Below are positions 6,820-16,800 of a stretch of DNA of 54,729 nucleotides, in pieces; within the stretch, counting starts at the first letter, position 1, and every line of letters begins with the position of its first letter. The notes below the pieces were generated by a model that worked only from the letters and a program-made list of their open reading frames with translations, had not been told where the DNA came from and ran no database searches. The stretch comes from an uncultured bacterium. GTDB lineage: Bacteria > Cyanobacteriota > Vampirovibrionia > Gastranaerophilales > Gastranaerophilaceae. Position numbers and translations under genes: made by a program. Location of the stretch: assembly GCA_949297715.1 (NCBI GenBank), contig CASFTJ010000010.1:1-54729 (forward strand). Reading direction: 5' to 3'.

Positions 6820-7495
6820 TTAATATTCCTTTCAAAGTATATTCGTCAATCTCTTGTATTTTGTTAGTTTCAGACAGTTTCTCTATTTTATTAATCAATT
6901 TAACCAGTTGCCTGAATTGATTTGTCCTTGTTGCAAGGTAATTAATCGCATCAGGAGTAAACTCCAAATCCGTTATTTGTTGAAGAATGTCTGTAATATC
7001 CTCCTCATTAAACTGTTCAAATCTCAAAGTTTTATACAGACGATCTACTAAATGCGGATATCTAGCAAGTTTTTTATCTGCCACCCCCATCCCGACTAAA
7101 ACTATCGGGCAGGCTGTCCTGTCGTGCAAATCTCTTAAAGTCTCAACGGTGTGTTTTTCTATCAAATAGTCAATTTCATCAACAATGATTACTTTAGAAT
7201 GCTGCCTTAAATATTTTTCTATGAGTTCAAAGGTTTCTTGGGTATGCCAGTATGGATCCTCCCCGAGTTCTTCTGCAATCACAGATAAAAGCCATCTGCT
7301 CGTCATTCCCTGCGTTGCCCTTACATACACAGAATCGTTTTTATCCGCCCACCACTGGATTGTTTGAGATTTTCCGAGTCCATGGTCTCCGTAAACTAAT
7401 GCAAGTTTCGGAATATTCGGCGGAAGTTTCTGCAATTCATCCATCAAAGATACAAACCGCTTCACGTTTTTTGTTTTAATAAATGTTTTCTTCAT
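6779..7495 (-). CDS. TniB/MuB-like AAA+ transposition ATPase
   Basis: About 238 residues from the ATG at 7495, which has GGAG eight to nine bases upstream (upstream in-frame starts reach 7531). Walker A is YGDHGLGKSQT, Walker B VIIVDEIDYL, followed by a sensor/arginine region RLYKTLRFEQF. It is shorter than MuB, lacks an N-terminal HTH and matches the TniB/TnsC-like transposon ATPases that choose target DNA and activate the DDE partner. It overlaps the transposase gene by 20 bases and is unlike the MuB at 2769-3647, so the two modules are not recent duplicates. Confidence 0.85.
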   Translation of the reverse strand: MKKTFIKTKNVKRFVSLMDELQKLPPNIPKLALVYGDHGLGKSQTIQWWADKNDSVYVRATQGMTSRWLLSVIAEELGEDPYWHTQETFELIEKYLRQHSKVIIVDEIDYLIEKHTVETLRDLHDRTACPIVLVGMGVADKKLARYPHLVDRLYKTLRFEQFNEEDITDILQQITDLEFTPDAINYLATRTNQFRQLVKLINKIEKLSETNKIQEIDEYTLKGILNERQNIKALQKVG

Positions 7496-9503
7496 CGTTT
7501 TCGTCTCCATATAAATTAATATATTCATCACTTCTTATGTAATTTGCCAACCATTTCCTATCTTCAGGATTCGTTGTTCCGTTTGTCATCAACCACTCGT
7601 ATTTTTCATAATTTGAATTGAACATCGGCACATTCATCTGCCGTTCACGAGGTGTTTGTTTGCGTTCACGTTTCGGCTTTTGGACAGGACTTTCTATAAT
7701 GTCAATTTTTTCATTTACATTTACCCCTTCAATTTCTAAAACTTGAAGTTCATCTTTAGTGAATGTCTTTTTAATTTGCTTAACAAGCCGGCTTTTAAGT
7801 TTCTGCTGTTTTTGGTACTGCTGTTTGTATTCCTCCATATCTTTTACGGTGCCGAGAACATTTGCCATCGGATGAACTTTCTGTACCCTGTGAGCAACGC
7901 ATAAAAACTCGCCTTTTATTGAATAAACATGAACTTTTGAAAGGTCAAATAAGCTGTATCGGACATAAACTTTATCCCGAAGCCCAAGGATAACGTCACT
8001 CCTGTAATGCATTCCGAGGAACGTTATTCCATGTTTGTTTATCGTCCTTGATTCTGTTTTCATCATTAAATAATCGAGTGCAGATTTATTAATATCTTGT
8101 TTTCGAACAGAATTTAATACCTCTTGAATTCTCTTTGAACGATTATTAGGACAGGCTTTTTGATTTCTGTATTCCAGCCAGGCATTAATATATTTAATAG
8201 TCTCTTGTACTGTCGGAATATTTCCTTTTGTTTGTTGATTATGAAGTTGTAAATGCAGTTTTTCATTTCTATTCATCCACGCAGGACGGTTTTCAATTGA
8301 AGTTCCGATATAACTTGGCATAAGTTTCTCAAATTCTTCCTGAAAATCTAAGAAAAATCTTTCTATAACTTTTGCACGTGCATTGTATGGTTTGGCAAAA
8401 ACGGAGTGAATACCTAAATTGGCATACACTCCGTTAAATATCCCCTCATCAAAATCTGCATTTTGGAAGAATTTAGATTTAAATGCTTTGCCGTTATCTT
8501 GATAAACTACTTTCGGGATTATTCCGAGATTTAAAATAGCATTCCTTAAAGCACTTGCAATGCACTGAGTATTTTCAGTCATCATAATTTCATACCCGAC
8601 TAATGCTGTTGATTTCCAGTCTAAAAAACCGACCAAAGTTGCTCTGGTCGGTTTTCCTGTGAACGGATTTATTACTTGGAAGTTGAGAACATGTCCGTCT
8701 GCAATCAAGACATCTCCCACTTCTATTTTACTTATATCCCTTTCAATATACGGTTCAACCTTATCGTGGTAAGCTTTCATACCCTCACGTCTTAACACCC
8801 ACTCCGCATAATGGTTTTTCCTGAAATGCTCCGCAAACCGTTTAAAAGTTATATTACTCGGCAGAGCATCTTCATCATATCCTTTTTTAATCAATACTTG
8901 TTTTGCAAGCCTGATTGCCGTATTATACCCGAATTTATTCTGGTGAAGTAAAAGAGCAAGCAAGACTTTTTTCATATTGTCATCTAAGATGCCATTATAC
9001 TCACCCTGCTTTGTTATTTTGTATTGTGGTATTAGGGATTCTGTGTTGCCGGTTTTCTTATAGGCTTGTATGTATCTTCTTAGTGTTCCGATTGAAATAC
9101 ATCCAAGAAAGTCGTATGCTTTTGGTAAATATAAACCGGAATTATACAGGTCTAAAAATTCAGCATCAGCTTCTTTTATTGTCGGATATTTACTTCTGTG
9201 TTCTAGTGCGGCTTTAACAATATTCATTCTGTGATTTGCCGTCAATCTTGCTTTATCCGTTACAGTCGGCGGTTTGTAATTAAGGGGAACTATTGCCGTT
9301 GATTTGGTTTCGCATTCCCGAAGTTTTTGCTGTAATTCAGGTTCTAAACTTGAAAACAATATTTCGTATGAGATACCGCCGTTAACTTTGACTTCTCTTG
9401 AAATATATTTGCTTTCAGGTTTGTTTATTTCTATTCGGATTGAGCGGGTACTCTTTAATCCCTTAGCCTGAGCGATTTCTTTAATAGTTACATATTCATT
9501 CAT
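7476..9503 (-). CDS. Mu/TniA-type DDE transposase
   Basis: About 675 residues from the ATG at 9503 (AAGGTG eight bases upstream). Residues 1-60 form a MuA-type N-terminal DNA-binding domain (EYVTIKEIAQAKGLKSTRSIRIEI). A second HTH region (about 85-150) follows, then the integrase core with D269 (VLIADGH), D336 (VVYQDNGKAF) and E381 (NARAKVIERFF), and a C-terminal Mu-type barrel (about 480-550). The catalytic triad is complete. The clustered repeats between its start codon and tRNA-Asn are likely its binding sites. The protein differs strongly from the 3637-5580 transposase, so this is a separate element. Confidence 0.9.
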   Translation of the reverse strand: MNEYVTIKEIAQAKGLKSTRSIRIEINKPESKYISREVKVNGGISYEILFSSLEPELQQKLRECETKSTAIVPLNYKPPTVTDKARLTANHRMNIVKAALEHRSKYPTIKEADAEFLDLYNSGLYLPKAYDFLGCISIGTLRRYIQAYKKTGNTESLIPQYKITKQGEYNGILDDNMKKVLLALLLHQNKFGYNTAIRLAKQVLIKKGYDEDALPSNITFKRFAEHFRKNHYAEWVLRREGMKAYHDKVEPYIERDISKIEVGDVLIADGHVLNFQVINPFTGKPTRATLVGFLDWKSTALVGYEIMMTENTQCIASALRNAILNLGIIPKVVYQDNGKAFKSKFFQNADFDEGIFNGVYANLGIHSVFAKPYNARAKVIERFFLDFQEEFEKLMPSYIGTSIENRPAWMNRNEKLHLQLHNQQTKGNIPTVQETIKYINAWLEYRNQKACPNNRSKRIQEVLNSVRKQDINKSALDYLMMKTESRTINKHGITFLGMHYRSDVILGLRDKVYVRYSLFDLSKVHVYSIKGEFLCVAHRVQKVHPMANVLGTVKDMEEYKQQYQKQQKLKSRLVKQIKKTFTKDELQVLEIEGVNVNEKIDIIESPVQKPKRERKQTPRERQMNVPMFNSNYEKYEWLMTNGTTNPEDRKWLANYIRSDEYINLYGDENDEENIY

Positions 9504-9567
9504 GGTACACACACCTTAACTCGGAAGATGAAGAATTGGAACACCACTTCCGAGCATTGTGTCGGTT

Positions 9568-9899
9568 TTGTATCAATTAAAAAATTTAACAGAACGGCAG
9601 AATTTTCAAAAACCTCAAACGACTCACTTGCCCAAAATAATCATACCATTTGTACCAAGCCTTAATTGCCTTAAAACACAAGCAGAAAGAGGGTTGTAAT
9701 CATTTTGCCCGAAATAATCATACCATCTGTGCCGAGTAGAAAAAGAGTAAAAAGAGTAATTACGGTTCACATGGTTTGATTATTTCCTACCCCTGGAATC
9801 CGCAACACAAGCCGATTGCCCGAAATAATCGCACCATCTGCCCTACGCAAACCACTCACTTTATTGTATCAACCTGGACAAAAAACTACAAAAACGGCA
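9568..9899 (+). repeat. Second short repeat pair bracketing the binding-site cluster
   Basis: TTGTATCAA followed about 17-20 bases later by AACGGCA occurs at 9568-9599 and again at 9864-9899, with A-rich sequence between the two parts. The pair flanks the 29-bp repeat cluster. It may be a second class of protein site or the remnant of an end duplication. The match is only 16 defined bases per copy, so chance is not excluded. Confidence 0.4.
9628..9843 (+). repeat. Cluster of transposase-binding-site-like repeats (element end)
   Basis: Three direct copies of a 29-bp motif, consensus TTGCCCGAAATAATC then ATACCATCTGTGCC, lie at 9628-9656, 9705-9733 and 9815-9843. An inverted copy (AAATAATC-A-ACCAT core) lies at about 9768-9790. 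The copies differ at only a few positions. Multiple spaced sites outside the transposase gene are the usual end structure of Mu, Tn7 and Tn5053-type elements. The cluster sits between the transposase start and tRNA-Asn, so this is probably the right end. The matching left end is not seen in the window. Confidence 0.75.
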
Positions 9900-9945
9900 C
9901 TAAAAAAGGGCTTGAACCTGATTCAAACCCTAAATATAGAAAAAA

Positions 9946-10017
9946 CTCCCCAGGTTGGACTCGAACCAACAGCCTACCGGTTAACAGCCGGTTGCTCCGC
10001 CATTGAGCTACTGAGGA
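9946..10017 (-). tRNA. tRNA-Asn (anticodon GTT)
   Basis: The minus strand folds as a full cloverleaf: acceptor TCCTCAG with CTGGGGA (one G-T pair), D-arm with AGCTCAATGGC, anticodon loop CTGTTAA giving GTT, and T-arm GGTTCGAGTCC. Discriminator is G and CCA is not encoded. The transposon-end repeats lie within about 100 bases beyond its 3' end, a common integration position. Confidence 0.96.
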
Positions 10018-10216
10018 TTATCTTTGGAGCTTTCTATGACCATGCATTCTCTGCTCACTTCTTTATTATATATAAAAAAGATTTATTGTAAAGTACTTTT
10101 TTAAAACAATTTTTATTCTCTTTTTGGCTATATTATATCTACATTTTATGCTATGGCTTATTTTTTTAATTTATGCTAATATATTCACTGAGAGATATGT
10201 ATAAAAGGAGGTTGTT

Positions 10217-10954
10217 ATGTCTAATCCCGTTTTAAATGAAAAATTATTTGAAAGAGAGCAGGCGCTTGAAAGTTCTCCTATGACTGCCTGCGGCGCTATT
10301 AATAAAACTCTTATTTTACTTTTAGCTTTAATTATTCCTGCAATTTATACCTTTTCGCTTATGTTTGCAGGATTTGCAGACAAAGCACAGATGCTGACTA
10401 TCGGTGGCGCTGTTGTTGGATTTATACTAGCACTTGTCATGATTTTTAGCAAAAACTCACGTATTTTCAAATTTTTAGCACCTGCTTATGCAGTTGCAGA
10501 AGGATTTTTTGTCGGTGGAATATCAGCGTTTTTTGAAGCTTTTTGGGCCGGAATTATTTTACAAGCTGTAATTGCAACGCTTGTAACAGTGCTTTTTATG
10601 CTCGGTATGTTTAAAGCAGGTCTTATTAGAGTCACAGAAAAACTTCGCTCGGTTGTTTTAATTTCAACTGCTTCAATTCTTGCTATTTACATAATCCAAT
10701 TTATAGCATCATTTTTCGGTAGGTCTATTCCGCAAATATTTACGGCAACTCCGATTGGAATAGGTTTTAGTCTTTTGGTTGTTGCTATTGCGGCTTTGAA
10801 TTTGATTTTTGATTTTGAATTTATTCAACAAGGCGAAGAAAGAATGCTTGATAAAGAATACGAATGGTACGGAGCTTTTGGACTTATGGTTACTATTGTA
10901 TGGCTTTATATTGAGATATTAAAATTAATTGCAAAATTTAACAGTAGAGATTAA
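10217..10954 (+). CDS. Bax inhibitor-1/YccA family membrane protein
   Basis: 245 residues with about seven hydrophobic segments (first at about 28-50, last at about 215-237). It shows the BI-1/YccA layout, with a GGISAFFEAFWAGIILQAVIAT segment, a central FKAG loop, and a C-terminal LNLIFDFEFIQQG with acidic residues followed by EWYGAFGLMVTIVWLYIEIL. The family forms calcium-leak or protease-modulating inner-membrane proteins; the exact bacterial role is uncertain. AAAGGAGG lies six bases before the ATG. Single gene, followed by a strong terminator. Confidence 0.9.
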   Translation: MSNPVLNEKLFEREQALESSPMTACGAINKTLILLLALIIPAIYTFSLMFAGFADKAQMLTIGGAVVGFILALVMIFSKNSRIFKFLAPAYAVAEGFFVGGISAFFEAFWAGIILQAVIATLVTVLFMLGMFKAGLIRVTEKLRSVVLISTASILAIYIIQFIASFFGRSIPQIFTATPIGIGFSLLVVAIAALNLIFDFEFIQQGEERMLDKEYEWYGAFGLMVTIVWLYIEILKLIAKFNSRD

Positions 10955-10983
10955 AGATTCTTTTGAAAACTTTTTTCTTTAAG

Positions 10984-11016
10984 CGGCGGATTTTAAACTA
11001 AAATCCGCCGTTTTTA
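10984..11016 (+). terminator. Rho-independent terminator
   Basis: A perfect 12-bp stem, CGGCGGATTTTA with TAAAATCCGCCG around AAC, followed by TTTTT. It ends the BI-1/YccA gene and may also stop the convergent minus-strand gene. Confidence 0.9.
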
Positions 11017-11031
11017 ATTAATCTTACATTC

Positions 11032-12333
11032 TTAATTTTCTATATATTCAGCATAAATTTTTGAGTCATGATATTTTTTTATTTTTACTTTGGCTAGAGT
11101 ATTCAGTAGTTTTTCATCATTTGAATTAAGAATAACAGTCAAATAGTTTTTAGTTACACCTTTAAGAAGTCCAGACTTTTTATCAGGGTGTTTTTGAATT
11201 AAAACTTCCTGATAAGTCCCGATATTTTTATTTATAAATTCATCCAACTTCCTTGCGGAAATTTCTTTCACAATAGTTGCGCGCATTTCTTTAATCTTTT
11301 CATCCACCTGATTTGGAAGTGAAGCACCGACAGTTCCATTACGTTTTGAATAAGGGAAAGTATGGATTTGGCTTAATCCGGAACGCTCCAGATTTTGGCG
11401 GGTAATCTCAAAATCTTCATCAGTTTCACCTGCAAAACCGGTGATTATATCACTTCCGAGAAACGGATTATTAAAAATTTCATTTATATGTTCAATTTGT
11501 TCGAGATAATCCTCAACCTTATAAAACCGATTCATTGAACGTAAAGTCTTGTTACAGGCAGATTGAAGGGAAAGATGAAAATGCGGACAGAATTTCTCTG
11601 ACTTGCTTAAAAATTCCAGCAAATCCTCATTAATTTCCGTAGGATTAAGAGAACCAAGCCGATAACGCTCTATTGTTGTATTATCTTCAATGTATTTAAT
11701 TAAATCTAAAAGGTTTTCACCGATGTCTTTTCCCCATTGACCTATGTGAATTCCTGTAAATACAACCTCTTTAAAGCCGTGAGATGAAAACTTATTTATT
11801 TGCTCTGCTACAAACTTTTTATCGGCACTTCTACTTCTGCCACGTGCAAAAGGAATTATACAGTAAGTGCAGCGACTGTCGCACCCGTCCTGAATTTTTA
11901 AACTGGCGCGGGTTTTTGAGGTATCTTCAAGCTCAACTTTATGAAATTCACAAAGCTGCATTATATCACTTGCTAAACATTTTGACTTTGAAGTTTCTAA
12001 ACTTTGGAGAATTTCATAAAAATTTAATTTTTCGTCATTCCCAACAACAAAATCAATAAACTCATTTTCTAAAAGTTTTTCTTTTTCAATTTGTGCAATA
12101 CAACCTGTTAAAACGGTTTTAATTTCAGGCTTTTTGTTTTTTATATTCCTCAATATATAAAAAGCTTCACTGTCGCTTTTAGAAGTAACCGAGCAGGAAT
12201 TCAGAATAAAAATATCGGCTTCTTCGGGGTTTTTAACTTCTATAAAAGAATTTTTTTCAAGATTTTGAATTATAATAGAGCCTTCAAATTGATTTGACTT
12301 GCAGCCCATTGAATGAATATAAAAAGTTTTCAT
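11032..12333 (-). CDS. mtaB: tRNA t6A37 methylthiotransferase MtaB-like (radical SAM)
   Basis: 433 residues in the MiaB/MtaB layout: an N-terminal domain (MKTFYIHSMGCKSNQFEG) with cysteines for the first cluster (SMGC, NSCSVT, TGCIAQ), a radical SAM CDSRCTYC motif at about 150-157, a TIM-barrel with GEN-LDLIKYIE, and a C-terminal TRAM-like part. MtaB adds a methylthio group to t6A37 of tRNAs reading ANN codons. The GCK-NQFEG rather than MiaB-type start and the length favour MtaB over MiaB or RimO. It stands alone, convergent with the membrane protein gene. Confidence 0.88.
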   Translation of the reverse strand: MKTFYIHSMGCKSNQFEGSIIIQNLEKNSFIEVKNPEEADIFILNSCSVTSKSDSEAFYILRNIKNKKPEIKTVLTGCIAQIEKEKLLENEFIDFVVGNDEKLNFYEILQSLETSKSKCLASDIMQLCEFHKVELEDTSKTRASLKIQDGCDSRCTYCIIPFARGRSRSADKKFVAEQINKFSSHGFKEVVFTGIHIGQWGKDIGENLLDLIKYIEDNTTIERYRLGSLNPTEINEDLLEFLSKSEKFCPHFHLSLQSACNKTLRSMNRFYKVEDYLEQIEHINEIFNNPFLGSDIITGFAGETDEDFEITRQNLERSGLSQIHTFPYSKRNGTVGASLPNQVDEKIKEMRATIVKEISARKLDEFINKNIGTYQEVLIQKHPDKKSGLLKGVTKNYLTVILNSNDEKLLNTLAKVKIKKYHDSKIYAEYIEN

Positions 12334-12463
12334 TCAATAATAATATTATAAAAATCTTAAAAGTGTAAATAAAAATTAACAAATGTTACTTTTATAGCAA
12401 AAAAAATAATTTTTGCGCATTCTAATGTTATAATATTAGTGTAGAATGGAAAGGTGTGTGTTT

Positions 12464-13342
12464 ATGAATATTGAGAAGGTAAACAATATTAATTTCAATT
12501 CGCGCTCCGAAAGAGACATAATCCCTTACAACCCGCGTAAAAATCGTCGTCACAATATTGACGAAATTATTTCAATGGATGATAATGACGTCAGACGACT
12601 TGCTTATATAAAGACAATTAATAATACCGAAGATAAAAAACATAAGAATTTATCAACAGCTCTTGTATTAAGCACTCCGATTGCTGCAGGTACAGCGTCA
12701 GCATTGCTTGAGCCATCAAAATTTAAATTATTTTCAAGGGATTTAAAAGGTGCTTCAGCAAGAGTTTTAAACGGTGTTAAAGGCGGCGGCAAATGGGGCA
12801 TTATGCTTGGAGTTGCCTACGGTATAAACAAAGTTAAACAATACTTTGAAGATAAATCACCAAACTTTGACAGATTTACAAGCGAAAATCCGTTTTTAAC
12901 ATTCGGTGCATCAGTTGCGGCATTCGCTGGAGCCCTGGCTCTTGGCGGCAAGGCCGTTAATAAAATCAGTCAAAGCATTATAAAAAATACAAAACCGCAA
13001 AGTATAATTAAAGCAGACAACAGAATTGCTGAATATGCTGACAAATTCAATGCAAATAGTGTTGTAGAATACATTTCTAAACAAATGAATAATTTAAGAA
13101 ATTCACAAACACTTGAACCGCTTAAAGCTGTTGCAAAATGGACTTTAAGCTGGTCACCGGCGTTGTTGCTTGGCGGCGCTGTTGCCCACGAATTCGTACA
13201 CGGACGCAAAAAAGATGTCGAATTTGTTAAAAACTACTCTGATATGAAAGATATTCAAACAAGACTTGCGCAGGCAAGAATCCGTGAACTTTCTGTTCAA
13301 AATAAAGCTTTAAAGGCAGCAATCGCAAGCCAGAACAGCTAA
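12464..13342 (+). CDS. Lineage-type hypothetical protein with glycine-rich hydrophobic segments
   Basis: About 292 residues from the ATG at 12464 (an in-frame ATG at 12446 is less well placed; AAGGTG precedes the second). TATAAT at 12429-12434 is a likely -10. The N-terminus reads MNIEKVNNINFNSR, an aromatic/N-rich start ending in F-x-S-R. Hydrophobic Gly/Ala-rich blocks lie at about 65-85, 110-125, 150-168 and 232-250. There is no classical signal peptide. I do not recognise a family. The start resembles those of proteins at 17609, 13412 and 44638. It may be an envelope or secreted protein. Confidence 0.7.
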   Translation: MNIEKVNNINFNSRSERDIIPYNPRKNRRHNIDEIISMDDNDVRRLAYIKTINNTEDKKHKNLSTALVLSTPIAAGTASALLEPSKFKLFSRDLKGASARVLNGVKGGGKWGIMLGVAYGINKVKQYFEDKSPNFDRFTSENPFLTFGASVAAFAGALALGGKAVNKISQSIIKNTKPQSIIKADNRIAEYADKFNANSVVEYISKQMNNLRNSQTLEPLKAVAKWTLSWSPALLLGGAVAHEFVHGRKKDVEFVKNYSDMKDIQTRLAQARIRELSVQNKALKAAIASQNS

Positions 13343-13381
13343 TTAAAATACTCAGTTTTTTAATAATAAAATTTAACTTTT

Positions 13382-13410
13382 ATAAAACACCTCTTAATGA
13401 GGTGTTTTAT
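13382..13410. terminator. Bidirectional terminator
   Basis: A 12-bp stem, ATAAAACACCTC with GAGGTGTTTTAT around TTAAT, with T-rich sequence on both exits. It lies between convergent genes ending at 13342 and 13412. Confidence 0.85.
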
Positions 13411-13411
13411 T

Positions 13412-13765
13412 TTAATTTTGTGAAAGTTTTTTAATTGATTCTGATGCGAAATTGTATATACTGCGCAGTGAATTTACAAAGTTATCTTTGGTATCAAAAC
13501 AAATGTTTAAAGCAGTTTGCTTATTATCTAAAGAACCATTTTTGAACACTGTCATTTCTGTGTTATTGAATGTATCATCAGGCAGGTAAGAAAAGTATAT
13601 TTTTGCATTTTCTTTTTCTGCATAATTTTGAAGTGCAGTCATATTATCTTCATTGAATACGGAATATAATTTTTTATGCAATTCATTTGTACAGAAAATT
13701 CTTGAATTTTTCCCAATCGGTCTTGCCAAGCTGTCATTAGATATTTTTACAGGTCGTATATTCAC
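13412..13765 (-). CDS. Small hypothetical protein
   Basis: 117 residues, soluble, starting MNIRPVKISNDSLARP. No domain recognised; some alternation of hydrophobic residues around AKIYFSYLPDDTFNN suggests a small alpha/beta fold. AAGGAGA precedes the ATG. It sits between a shared terminator and the PFOR gene with its own terminator in between, so it is a separate transcript. It shares the MNI-polar start of neighbouring lineage-type proteins but lacks the F-G/S-K/R signature. Confidence 0.6.
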   Translation of the reverse strand: MNIRPVKISNDSLARPIGKNSRIFCTNELHKKLYSVFNEDNMTALQNYAEKENAKIYFSYLPDDTFNNTEMTVFKNGSLDNKQTALNICFDTKDNFVNSLRSIYNFASESIKKLSQN

Positions 13766-13812
13766 ACAAATCTCCTTTTGCTAATCGCTGCAATTAAAAA
13801 TTAACTGTCTTT

Positions 13813-13843
13813 AAAAAAAAGAGCCCGAATTTCTTCGGACTCT
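13813..13843 (-). terminator. Terminator of the PFOR gene
   Basis: On the minus strand, AGAGTCCGAA pairs with TTCGGGCTCT (one T-G pair) around GAAA-type loop bases, followed by eight T residues. It is 20 bases beyond the PFOR stop. Confidence 0.88.
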
Positions 13844-13862
13844 TTTAATTTTATAGAAGTTA

Positions 13863-16800
13863 TTACTTCATCAATTCGCCAACTGCTTTGTAAACAGCCA
13901 TACGTTTTGAAGCATCTTCTTCAGCTTGAGCGTAAAGTTCTGCTGCGTGTTCAGGATTTGTTTTCATCAAAGATTTGTAACGACCTTCTGATTTAATAAA
14001 GTCCTGATAGCTTTCTTTAGGTTCTTTAGCATCCCAAGTGAACGGAACTTCGTTTTCAGGATTGTATCTGTAAAGCGGGAAGTATCCTGCTTCAACTGCA
14101 CGTTTTTGTTCTGTCTGAGTCTTAGACATATCAATACCGTGAGCGATACAAGGAGCATAAGCAAAGATGATTGACGGTCCGTTGTATGCTTCAGCTTCCT
14201 GGAATGCTTTAAGAGTTTGAGCTCTGTCTGCACCCAATGCAACTGATGCTACATATACATAACCGTAAGACATACTCATCAAGCCCATGTTTTTCTTGTA
14301 GGTTTTCTTACCGCCTGTAGCGAATTTAGCAACCGCACCTGTAGGAGTTGATTTAGAAGCTTGACCGCCTGTGTTAGAATAAACTTCTGTATCAAGTACG
14401 AGAATATTTACGTTCTGGTTTTGTGCGATTACGTGGTCGATACCGCCGTATCCGATATCGTTTGCCCAACCGTCACCACCGATAATCCATACTGATTTAT
14501 CTGTGAAGTAGTCTTGAAGTTCTCTTACTTTTGCTAAATCAGGGCATCCGCAATCTGCATATTTTGCGATAACTTTTTTAGCATCTTCTTGAGCTTTAAC
14601 TGCTTCTTCAGTTTTTGAATTATCCCAGTGTGACATCGCTGCTGTAAGAGCTTCTTTCAAGTCAGCAGGTGTTTTTTCGTTTTCAAGAACTTTTCCAACG
14701 TAAGTTTTCAAAGTATCTCTGTTCTGGTCAACTGCCAATCTCATACCGAAGCCGAATTCAGCGTTGTCTTCGAACAATGAGTTAGCCCAAGCAGGTCCTC
14801 TGCCATCCTTATTAGTTGTGTAAGGAATAGTCGGGAATGTACCTGAGTAAATTGAAGAACATCCGGTTGCGTTTGCAACAATTGCGTTTTCTCCGAACAA
14901 TTGAGAAACTAATTTAACGTAAGGAGTTTCTCCGCAACCTGCGCAAGCACCTGAGAATTCAAACAACGGCTTTCTCAACATTGCGCCTTTAATTGTCTTA
15001 GTAGTGTTTTTACCCATTACGTTATCAGGCAATGAATCGAAGAATTTTTCGTTAACTACTTCACCGACAGCTTCTTCTTCTTCAATAGTTGACCAAGTCA
15101 AAGCTGCTTTTTCAGGGTTCTTAGCCATCGGGCACTGATCTATACATACACCGCATCCTGTACAATCTTTGCAGTATACCTGAACTTTGAATTTTTCATC
15201 TGCCAAAGCCGGTTTTGCAGGAATTGTCTTGAATGATTCAGGAGCATTTGCAAGATCTTTTTCTTCAATCAATTTAGTTCTGATTGCAGCGTGAGGACAT
15301 GCTGATGCGCAAATTCCGCACTGAATACAGTTTTCAGGATTCCACTTCGGAACTCTCGGTGCGATTCCGCGTTTTTCTAAGCAAGCTGTTCCTGTCGGGA
15401 TTACACCATCATTTGACATTGCTGATACCGGAATATCATCACCTTTTTGTCTCATTGAAGGTTCAATGATTTTCTTAGCAAAGTCTGATGCGTTATCAGG
15501 TATAAGTTTAATGTCATCTGCGTGTGCTACTCCTGCTAGGGATGATGGAACAACAACTTCTTCTGTTGCATCAACCGCTGCATCTATAAGTGCAAGGTTC
15601 ATATTTACAACATCGTCGCCTTTTTTCTTGAAGGTTTTCTTAGTCATTTCTCTCATACCTTCAAGCGCTTGTTCGAACGGAATAATTCCTGAAACTTTGA
15701 AGTATGCAACCATCATAACTGTGTTTGCACCTTTTCCTCTTAAGCCGGGCTGTTGTTCAATAAGTTTTTCAGCATCTACGTTGTAGAATTTGATTTTCTT
15801 ATTGATAATAGTTTCTTGCATATCACGAGTCAAATGAGAGAATGCTTCTTCTTTTGACCACGGGCTGTTTAGCAAGAATGTTCCGCCTTCTTTGATACCT
15901 TTCAACAAATCATATCTGCCGATGTATGCGTGCGCTGAGCAAGATACAAAGTCAGGTGCTGTGATAAGGTATGTTGATTTGATTTGTTTGTCGCCGAATC
16001 TTAAGTGAGAAACGGTTACACCAAATGATTTTTTAGAGTCATAAGCAAAGTATGCTTGAGCATCTTTGTTTGTATATTGACCGATAATTTTAATTGAGTT
16101 TTTGTTAGCACCAACAGTACCGTCTGAACCCAAGCCCCAGAACATACAGTTTGTAGTTCCTTCCGGTTCTGTAACGATGTGTTCTGTAACTTTCAATGAT
16201 TTGTGAGTTACGTCATCTTCGATACCAACCGTGAATCCGTGGAATCCGTTGTTTTCTGAGTGTTTGTAAATAGCGTAAACCATTGACGGTGTAAATTCTT
16301 TTGAAGATAAACCGTAACGTCCGCCGATTACTCTGATGTCTTTGTTTTCTAATGCTGCAACTACATCCATGTATAACGGTTCACCGATTGAGCCGGGTTC
16401 TTTTGTTCTGTCAAGAACTGCTATACGTTTTGTTGTTTTCGGAAGTGCTGCGTTAAAACGTTTTGTATCAAACGGTCTGTAAAGTCTTACTTTAACTAAA
16501 CCGTATTTAGTTCCGCGTTTTGCGTTCAAGTATTCGATTGTTTCTTCAATAGTTTCACAGCCGGAACCTATTGCAACGATTACGTCAGTAGCATCAGGTG
16601 CGCCGACATAATCAAACGGATGATACTGTCTGCCTGTAATTTTTGCAACTTTGTCCATATATTCTTGAACAATGTCAGGTACAGCGTCATAGTATTTGTT
16701 AACTGTTTCACGACCTTGGAAATATACGTCTGTGTTTTGAGCACCTACTTTACAAATCGGAGCTTCCGGTCTCATTGCTCTGTTGCGGAATTCTTCAATG

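Noticed and set aside
9776-10091. Two plus-strand open frames over tRNA-Asn
   Set aside because: Antisense to the tRNA and across transposon-end repeats; no ribosome site.
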